Assembly (NCBI GenBank): GCA_024697985.1
Contig: JAILRX010000210.1
Span: 1 to 37,071, forward strand
Direction of reading: 5' to 3'
From: Treponemataceae bacterium
Lineage (GTDB): Bacteria > Spirochaetota > Spirochaetia > Treponematales > Treponemataceae
Length of the DNA: 37,071 nt
Part shown: positions 31,604 to 37,071 of the stretch, one piece after another
How the letters are laid out: each line of letters starts with the position of its first letter
How positions within the stretch are numbered: the first letter of the stretch is position 1
Notes under the pieces: model-generated
Told to the model about the DNA's origin: nothing
The model's input: only the letters and a program-made list of their open reading frames with translations
The model's database searches: none
Program-made: the position numbers and the translations under genes

Positions 31604-34318
31604 TTAGAACTGAGCTGATTCAATCTTGATAACTTTGTAAGAACGTTTCTGTTCGTTGATTTCAAAGTTGAGTTCAGCACCTTCTTTTGCGTTCATGAGT
31701 GCATTTCCAAATGGTGACATGTAAGAAATGATGTTGTTCTCTGGATTTGATTCCCATGGACCAAGAATTGTGTAAGTTTCGTTGCTGCCTGTAAGGTTGT
31801 TTTTCATTGTTACGACAGTACCGAAAGAAACTCTTGAAGTTGTAATTGTGGTTGGGTCAAAGATAGAAGCCTTAGCAATTTCATCCTGGAGTTTTCCAAG
31901 TTCTTTGTTAAGTTTCTTCTGTGCTTCTTTAGCAGCAATAAATTCTGCATTTTCTTTAAGGTCACCCTTTTCAACAGCTTCACCAATTTCTTTTGCGATT
32001 GCAGGAAGTTCAACTGTGTTAATCTTTTCAAGACGCTCTTTCTTTTCAAGGTATTTTTTCTGTGTAACAATAAGTCCTTTAGGTGCAGCAGACTTTTCTT
32101 CTGAACCGTGGAATTTGTAGTCAGGATGTTTTTCAAGAATCTTGTTTCTCATCTTCATCTTGATTACAGGATCGAGATCCTTAACATCTTCAATCAATGT
32201 GTAGATTCGTGTGATTGTATCAATATCATTGTCGAGGATGTAGTTCAAAACTGTGTCGTTCTTGAAAAGCAAGTTCTGAATCTGCTTGTTGATTTTTCTG
32301 TTTTCTGTTGTATTGCAGTGGTTTTCGATTTCTCGATATGTCAAATCGATGATGTGAACCATTGTAATGATCTGTTTTTCATACGAGATGTTTGCCTCTT
32401 TGAACCAGTCTGTGTCCTGGCTGTTTTCAAAGAAGTAAACGACTGCTTCTCTGTAGTCCTTGTAGCTTTCGAAAGCCTGGATTGCAAGCTTTTTGAGGTC
32501 TTCTTTGTAGCCTGCTTCATACAAGTCATCGATAAGCTTCTGTTTGAGGACAGTAGGGAAGAGCTTGATGTAAACCTGACTCCAGTTAGGAATGTATCGT
32601 TTGATGCATGTAAGGTAATCTTCTCTCAAAGTTGTGTTTGCTGTATCTTTCAAAAGAAGGTACATTTCCTGTGGATTTTCTACCTTTTCAAAAAGCTGTG
32701 CGAAACTGTAAGGCATTTCCTGTGAAAGGTGAGGGTATTCTGTAGAAATCTTTCTTACAACGAGGTAAGAAGCGATTGTCTGTTCGTTTACAGAAGAGAA
32801 TGCTCTCAAATAACCTGTGAAGTAGTTGAACATATCTGTGAAAAGTTCTGATTCAACGTCTGCTGTCTTAGAAAATTTCATGAGAATATCAATTCGTGGG
32901 AAGAAGTTTTTCTGTGCCTTGAATTCATTTGCAAGTTTTTCTTCTGTAGAAATCTTTCTTTCACGTACTGTGTACATTGAGATGTCGTTAGGATTTACAC
33001 CGAAGATAGGATCTTCATCGAGGATTTTTCGAGCCTTGTTGCTCCAACTTGTCCATTCAGAAGCTGAAAGAAGGTTGAATTTGTCATCTTTTGTGTTAGG
33101 AACAAGTTCTGCCTTGATTCTCTTGAAGTCACAGTTGTTGTCAAAACTTCGGATGATGATTTTCAAAGCCCATTTAGGATTTTCCTTGATTCGTTCAACA
33201 AGTTTTTCCTTTGATTTTGTAGCCTTCAAAACCCAGATATGGTTCTTTGAAAGAGGCTGCAATGCGTCGATTGCCATCTTCAATGACATTTCTTTTACGC
33301 CATGTTTTTTACCGAAGTCAATTTCGATTGAGTCGTTTGTAACGCTCTTGATTCGACCAACACCCCAAGATCTGTGCCATACGTAGTTGTCTACATCAAA
33401 AGCGATGTGTTTTTCAAAGTCAGCGATTGCTTCAAAAACGTTTCGAGGACCGCTTGCGAGGCTTGATGTCATAAGACATTCTTCAAACTGGCTGTGGTTT
33501 TCATATTTATTTCTGTAGCATTCAACGATTTCTTTTCGTGCCCACTGATCTCTTTCATCAATCTTGAGAAGGAGCTTGAGGATGTCGATTGCGATATCCC
33601 AGTTTGCAGTATCTTTATAGTAGTCGTAAAGTTCCTGCATCAATGAAGCGCTCTTGTCTTCGCTGATTGTTTTTGCGATTTTGCGCTGAACGAGGTAGAA
33701 GAAATCGATTTCTTCTGGAATGAGCTTAACAAGTTCTGTCCAAACTTCCTTGATGTGGCTGTTTTCTTTTCGTGCAACGTAACGCATCAGGGCTTTTTTA
33801 TAGTATTCAACAGAAGTTTCTGTGTCACCCAATTCCTTGTAGTGTTCTGCCAGAAGTTTTGCAATTTCTGCTTCTTCAAGATCGAGTCTTACGATGGAAG
33901 CATAAATTTCCCAAATCTGTTCGTTGTTTGTTTCCTTGTAGCAGTCAGCAAGTGTTCTGAGAGCGAATTTGTTTGTTTCGTCTTCATCAAGGATTTTTTC
34001 ACAAAGATATTCAACAACTGGTGTTTTCTTGTTATCGATGAAGATGGTAACAAGTTCTGTAATTGCAGAATTGTCTAAAGATTTTTCTTTTAATCCCAAC
34101 ATTCCTGAAATATACAAGGCGATAATGCTGTTTCTTGTGTGCTTGAGGTATTCATCACAAAATTCTTTTACTTCATTGATGCAGTTCTCATTTACTGCTG
34201 CTTCAATTTTTGAGCCGAGTTCAATGAAGTTGTTTTTTGTGTAGCTTGAAATAGTTTCTCGAGTCCACTTTTCTTCATTAAGCATTTCCTGCACTGATTT
34301 AATCAATTCTTCAGACAT
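31604..34318 (-). CDS. greA: Giant GreA: helical-repeat and CarD/Tudor-like N-terminal region fused to GreA
   Basis: A 904-residue protein against ~158 for ordinary GreA. Residues ~748-904 are a full GreA: a coiled coil with the acidic tip GDLKENAEF (D786, E789), which rescues backtracked RNA polymerase by stimulating transcript cleavage, and the C-terminal FKBP-like domain. Residues ~1-290 are TPR-like helical hairpins. Residues ~305-355 ('DNYVWHRSWGVGRIKSVTND', then 'IEIDFGKKHGVKEMSL') resemble a CarD/Tudor-type SH3 barrel. Residues ~360-740 are helical. I recall similarly long GreA proteins from other spirochaetes. The start has AGGAGAG at good spacing; it lies 17 bp behind a TPR-like gene. 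Confidence 0.92.
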   Translation of the reverse strand: MSEELIKSVQEMLNEEKWTRETISSYTKNNFIELGSKIEAAVNENCINEVKEFCDEYLKHTRNSIIALYISGMLGLKEKSLDNSAITELVTIFIDNKKTPVVEYLCEKILDEDETNKFALRTLADCYKETNNEQIWEIYASIVRLDLEEAEIAKLLAEHYKELGDTETSVEYYKKALMRYVARKENSHIKEVWTELVKLIPEEIDFFYLVQRKIAKTISEDKSASLMQELYDYYKDTANWDIAIDILKLLLKIDERDQWARKEIVECYRNKYENHSQFEECLMTSSLASGPRNVFEAIADFEKHIAFDVDNYVWHRSWGVGRIKSVTNDSIEIDFGKKHGVKEMSLKMAIDALQPLSKNHIWVLKATKSKEKLVERIKENPKWALKIIIRSFDNNCDFKRIKAELVPNTKDDKFNLLSASEWTSWSNKARKILDEDPIFGVNPNDISMYTVRERKISTEEKLANEFKAQKNFFPRIDILMKFSKTADVESELFTDMFNYFTGYLRAFSSVNEQTIASYLVVRKISTEYPHLSQEMPYSFAQLFEKVENPQEMYLLLKDTANTTLREDYLTCIKRYIPNWSQVYIKLFPTVLKQKLIDDLYEAGYKEDLKKLAIQAFESYKDYREAVVYFFENSQDTDWFKEANISYEKQIITMVHIIDLTYREIENHCNTTENRKINKQIQNLLFKNDTVLNYILDNDIDTITRIYTLIEDVKDLDPVIKMKMRNKILEKHPDYKFHGSEEKSAAPKGLIVTQKKYLEKKERLEKINTVELPAIAKEIGEAVEKGDLKENAEFIAAKEAQKKLNKELGKLQDEIAKASIFDPTTITTSRVSFGTVVTMKNNLTGSNETYTILGPWESNPENNIISYMSPFGNALMNAKEGAELNFEINEQKRSYKVIKIESAQF

Positions 34319-34335
34319 ATTCTCTCCTAAGTTTT

Positions 34336-35280
34336 TTAAACGGTATACCGCTCGAAAATATCTTTGTTTAGTAATTTGATGCTTCTAAGGACATCACTGA
34401 TTTTTGAATCATCTTCATTTGTCGCAACATAATGGTCGATGAGCCAAAAATAATTATTTATTAATCGTGGAATCAGCAAGTCAGACTGACTTCCATTATT
34501 TTTTAATTCTGCGTCAATTGCGAAAATATTCTGCTTGAGTTTTCCGACTTCTATAGAACTTAGTTCCCTCTTTACGTTGAGTACGCCAAGAAGCAAACCT
34601 TCAACAGGAATCCATTCTGCTGCAACCGCATCATCAGGGTATTTCTGCTTGACCTTTTCATAAAGCCTGCAGAACATTTCTGATTCAAGAAACTTGATGT
34701 CGATTTCCTGCGGTGCAATGAAGAAAGCTTCCCGGAAAAGAAGCTTGGACATCTTGTCGTCGCCGCAAAGTGCGTAACAGTCAGCCATTTCTGCCAGAAT
34801 TTGAGCGTTGTCCCTTGCGTTTTTATGTGCTTCTTCAAGACACTTTTTTGCCAGTTCGTAATCTCCGACTTCTTTGTAGCAAAGTGCAATTCTTGCTTCA
34901 AGCAAAGGTACCTGGGAAGAGTTCTGGGAAGTTGTCTGTTCCAGAATTGATTGATAAAGATCAAGCGCTGTTGAAAAAACGCCCTTTCTAATAGAATAAA
35001 GACACTGTTCATGAGCCTTGATGTCTTCACCCATCAAATCAATAAAATCTTTCCAGTTCAAAAGATAGCGCTCTGCCTTTTCGAACATTTCTGTCAGTTC
35101 ACAGATTTCGCCTTTTCGTATAATCCAGAAGCCGCAAGTTTTAAGGCAAAAAAGAATCTCAGGATTCGATAAATCATTTACGAGTTCTTTTGATAAAAAT
35201 TCTTTGGCCTGTTCTACTTCCAGAGTTTCAAGAAGTTCATAGACTTTTGCCAATTTAGGGTCTGAATATATACTCATCAT
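34336..35280 (-). CDS. TPR-like helical protein upstream of greA
   Basis: A 314-residue soluble protein built of helical hairpins with TPR character ('ALDLYQSILEQTTSQNSSQV', 'ARIALCYKEVGDYELAKKCL', 'EMADCYALCGDDKMSKLLF'). No catalytic motif, signal peptide or membrane span. Two adjacent ATGs (35280 and 35277) are possible starts and neither has a Shine-Dalgarno sequence. It is the first gene of a two-gene transcript with greA, whose own N-terminal repeats look similar, so a joint role with RNA polymerase or the ribosome is possible but inferred. Confidence 0.85.
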   Translation of the reverse strand: MMSIYSDPKLAKVYELLETLEVEQAKEFLSKELVNDLSNPEILFCLKTCGFWIIRKGEICELTEMFEKAERYLLNWKDFIDLMGEDIKAHEQCLYSIRKGVFSTALDLYQSILEQTTSQNSSQVPLLEARIALCYKEVGDYELAKKCLEEAHKNARDNAQILAEMADCYALCGDDKMSKLLFREAFFIAPQEIDIKFLESEMFCRLYEKVKQKYPDDAVAAEWIPVEGLLLGVLNVKRELSSIEVGKLKQNIFAIDAELKNNGSQSDLLIPRLINNYFWLIDHYVATNEDDSKISDVLRSIKLLNKDIFERYTV

Positions 35281-35284
35281 ATTC

Positions 35285-35314
35285 AGTATATCAAATAGGA
35301 TTTGTTTTAGTCAA
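35285..35314 (-). promoter_or_regulatory. Proximal promoter candidate P2 of the TPR-greA operon
   Basis: Reverse strand: TTGACT (35314-35309), an 18-bp spacer and TATACT (35290-35285). The -10 box ends only 4 bp before the first ATG, so a transcript from it would be essentially leaderless. Confidence 0.45.
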
Positions 35315-35342
35315 GATAATAAAAATGAAAAAAGGGATAATA

Positions 35343-35371
35343 TTTATAATGCCTTTTGAATGTTGTGTCAA
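35343..35371 (-). promoter_or_regulatory. Main promoter P1 of the TPR-greA operon
   Basis: Reverse strand: a perfect TTGACA (35371-35366), a 17-bp spacer and TATAAA (35348-35343). The predicted start is near 35336, giving a leader of about 56 nt. An A/T-rich stretch with a run of ten A (reverse strand, 35402-35393) lies upstream, at the place of an UP element. Confidence 0.75.
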
Positions 35372-35428
35372 GTAAAATTTGGCATTTTAAAATTTTTTTT
35401 TTGTAAAAATCCCTTATGTTTGCTGACC

Positions 35429-35457
35429 TTGTAACTATTCAGGAAATTTAATATATT
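35429..35457 (+). promoter_or_regulatory. Promoter of gltX
   Basis: TTGTAA (35429-35434), a 17-bp spacer and TATATT (35452-35457). The predicted start is near 35464, about 66 nt before the gltX ATG. It diverges from P1 of the greA operon within the 249-bp intergenic region; the rest of this region holds A/T tracts and the hairpin below. Confidence 0.6.
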
Positions 35458-35475
35458 AGATATGTTTGCGTGCTT

Positions 35476-35492
35476 ATCATCAATTTGATGAT
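35476..35492 (+). promoter_or_regulatory. Hairpin in the gltX leader
   Basis: ATCATCA (35476-35482) pairs perfectly with TGATGAT (35486-35492) around a 3-nt ATT loop. No T-tract follows. It begins about 12 nt into the predicted leader and ends 37 nt before the ATG. Confidence 0.5.
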
Positions 35493-35529
35493 GCACAGCG
35501 TTTAATTTAATTTTGTACGAGGAATTAAA

Positions 35530-37071
35530 ATGGAAGTACGAGTTCGATATGCACCGTCTCCTACGGGAATGCAGCATATTGGCGGAGTTAGAACCGCATT
35601 GTTCAACTACCTTTTTGCACGAAGCAAGGGTGGAAAATTTATCTTAAGACTTGAAGATACAGACCGCACTCGTTATGGCGAAGAATACGTAAAGAATCTT
35701 TATGATACATTGGCCTGGTTGGATATCGACTGGGATGAAGGCGGACCTAAGGGCGGCGAATATGGCCCATACGTTCAGTCAGAACGATTCGATCTCTATA
35801 AAAAATATGCAATGGAACTGGTTGAAAAGGGTGAGGCTTACTATTGTTTCTGCGACGAAGAGCGCTTGGAAAGAATCCGTGCCCTTCAGACAAAAAATAA
35901 GATGCCGCCTGGATACGACAGAAACTGCCGTCATCTTACACCGGAAGAAGTAAAGGCAAATCTTGATGCTGGGAAACCTTACGTAATCCGACTCAAGGTT
36001 CCTCTTGAAGGCGTAACAAAATTCAACGATGCTCTTTTAGGAGATATTGAATGGAAGAATGAAGATATTTCTCCAGACCCTGTTCTCCTCAAGTCTGATG
36101 GTTTCCCAACCTATCACCTTGCAAACATCGTAGATGACCACTTCATGAAAATTACTCACGTAATGCGAGCTCAGGAATGGATTCCTTCAACTCCGCTCCA
36201 CGTTCAGATGTATCGTGCATTCGGATGGGAACCACCTCAGTTCTGCCATCTTCCAATGGTAAACGGTTCTGACGGTCAGAAACTTTCTAAACGACATGGA
36301 GCTACAAGCGTAAACGAATTCCGTGCACGTGGATATCTTCCTAAAGCTATCGTGAACTACGTTGCAATGCTCGGCTGTTCTTATGAAGATGGCCGCGACA
36401 TGTACGAAAAAGAAGATTTGGCCCGTCTTTTCAAGATGGAGCACCTCAATAAGGCCGGAGCCGTTTTCGACTATAAAAAACTTGAATGGTTCAACGGTCA
36501 GTATATCAGAGCAATGAGCGATGAAGAACTTTTCAATGCTGTAGTTCCTTTCATAACAGGAACAGGCGATGCAGCTTTGCCTGTAAATGCCAGCGAACAG
36601 TTCCCGGCTCCAAAAGTTGGACCTGCAGTTTCAGGCCTTGCTTTGGATGACAACGGAAATCTTGTTCTTGCAAGTGATGAAGTTTTGGCAAGCGGAGCTT
36701 TCGGGTTGGCTCCCGTAAAATCTGTCGGAAATCTTACAAGCGATCAGATTAAGGAAAAACTGATGGCCTTGATGCCTCTTATCAAGGAAAGACTCCACTT
36801 TTTGACAGATGCAGCAGAAATGGTAAGATTCCTCTTTACAGAACCAGCTGTTCCACCAAAAGAGCAGATCATTCCTAAAAAACTTGATGAAGCTAAGACA
36901 AAAGAAGTTTTGGAAAGATCTAAAGAATTCATCAAGGCTCTTCCTGGAATGGAGCATGAGGCTCAGGAAAATCTTGCCCGTTCAATCGCTGAAGAAATGG
37001 GAATAAAGATGGGTGACTTTATGATGCCTATCCGAATGGCCGTAACAGGAAGCCGCGTTTCACCGCCGCTT
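35530..37071 (+). CDS. gltX: Glutamyl-tRNA synthetase, 3' end outside window
   Basis: Frame open from ATG 35530 to the window edge (514 codons visible). The class I signature is 'APSPTGMQHIGGVRTALFNYL' with H16-I-G-G, and the KMSKS loop is KLSKR at 251-255. 'LRLEDTDRTR' and 'LANIVDDHFMKITHVMRAQEW' are GluRS motifs. The C-terminal anticodon-binding helices are present, and the last visible residues (MAVTGSRVSPPL) are near the normal end, so only a short piece is missing. Residues ~344-398 (nt 36559-36723), Ala/Gly/Val-rich, look like an insertion. GAGGAA provides the ribosome-binding site. Confidence 0.96.
   Translation, partial: MEVRVRYAPSPTGMQHIGGVRTALFNYLFARSKGGKFILRLEDTDRTRYGEEYVKNLYDTLAWLDIDWDEGGPKGGEYGPYVQSERFDLYKKYAMELVEKGEAYYCFCDEERLERIRALQTKNKMPPGYDRNCRHLTPEEVKANLDAGKPYVIRLKVPLEGVTKFNDALLGDIEWKNEDISPDPVLLKSDGFPTYHLANIVDDHFMKITHVMRAQEWIPSTPLHVQMYRAFGWEPPQFCHLPMVNGSDGQKLSKRHGATSVNEFRARGYLPKAIVNYVAMLGCSYEDGRDMYEKEDLARLFKMEHLNKAGAVFDYKKLEWFNGQYIRAMSDEELFNAVVPFITGTGDAALPVNASEQFPAPKVGPAVSGLALDDNGNLVLASDEVLASGAFGLAPVKSVGNLTSDQIKEKLMALMPLIKERLHFLTDAAEMVRFLFTEPAVPPKEQIIPKKLDEAKTKEVLERSKEFIKALPGMEHEAQENLARSIAEEMGIKMGDFMMPIRMAVTGSRVSPPL

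Noticed and set aside
35348..35402. AATGCC/GGCATT inverted repeat plus a run of ten T as a forward terminator
   Set aside because: The stem is only 6 bp with a 27-nt loop, and no forward transcript arrives here; the T-run fits an UP element for the reverse promoter better.
35464..35529. T-box or other tRNA-sensing riboswitch before gltX
   Set aside because: The leader is too short and lacks the T-box consensus and a terminator/antiterminator pair.
1..37071. Mobile elements, prophage, restriction or defence genes
   Set aside because: No transposase, integrase, terminal repeats or defence-family motif was found; all genes are core or lineage genes in collinear operons.

Overview
The window looks like a chromosomal segment of a spirochaete close to Treponema. 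This rests on gene order (a fliN/fliY-fliO-P-Q-R-flhB-flhA-flhF-flhG-sigma28 cluster followed by FapA-like and small unknown genes), on a roughly 900-residue GreA, and on a YjgP/YjgQ pair next to tgt; no database search was done. Coding density is very high and no intergenic gap exceeds about 250 bp. I see no tRNA, rRNA, CRISPR array, insertion sequence, phage gene or integration site.

Region 1 (1-14138, +) is a flagellar export/switch and regulation operon. It opens inside fliN/fliY, whose linker carries eleven MNMGG repeats. It continues with the export-gate genes fliOPQR-flhB-flhA, the FlhF/FlhG number and placement regulators, an acidic two-helix membrane protein, a sigma-28 factor, a FapA/DUF342 protein with a Jag-like N-terminus, and three poorly characterised small genes. 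Many genes overlap or are separated by a few bases, which suggests one transcript.

Region 2 (14139-21483, +) is the rimP-nusA-infB-rbfA-truB-ribF-rpsO translation/transcription operon. A sigma70-like promoter lies directly after the flagellar operon, and an intrinsic terminator sits between this promoter and rimP, so attenuation is possible. NusA ends in an acidic linker plus a four-cysteine zinc ribbon. IF2 carries a long Arg/Gly/Asn-rich disordered region. RibF lacks a recognisable riboflavin-kinase motif. A second intrinsic terminator follows rpsO.

Region 3 (21484-30369, +) is pnp, an M16 peptidase, dut, an LptF/LptG-like pair, tgt and an exported HEAT-repeat protein. The pnp leader can fold into a nested hairpin that recalls the RNase III/PNPase autoregulated leader of E. 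coli.

Region 4 (30344-35371, -) is a TPR-like gene and a giant GreA (helical repeats, a CarD/Tudor-like segment, then a complete GreA domain) read from tandem promoters and closed by an intrinsic terminator, followed by an exported VWA-domain protein whose 3' end overlaps the HEAT-protein gene tail-to-tail.

Region 5 (35429-37071, +) is a divergent promoter and gltX, cut by the window edge. GltX has an apparent insertion of about 55 residues near its anticodon-binding half.

Nothing here is an obvious new stand-alone system. The most unusual signals are additions to core machinery: FliN repeats, NusA zinc ribbon, IF2 RG-rich region, multidomain GreA and the GltX insertion, together with two structured leaders.
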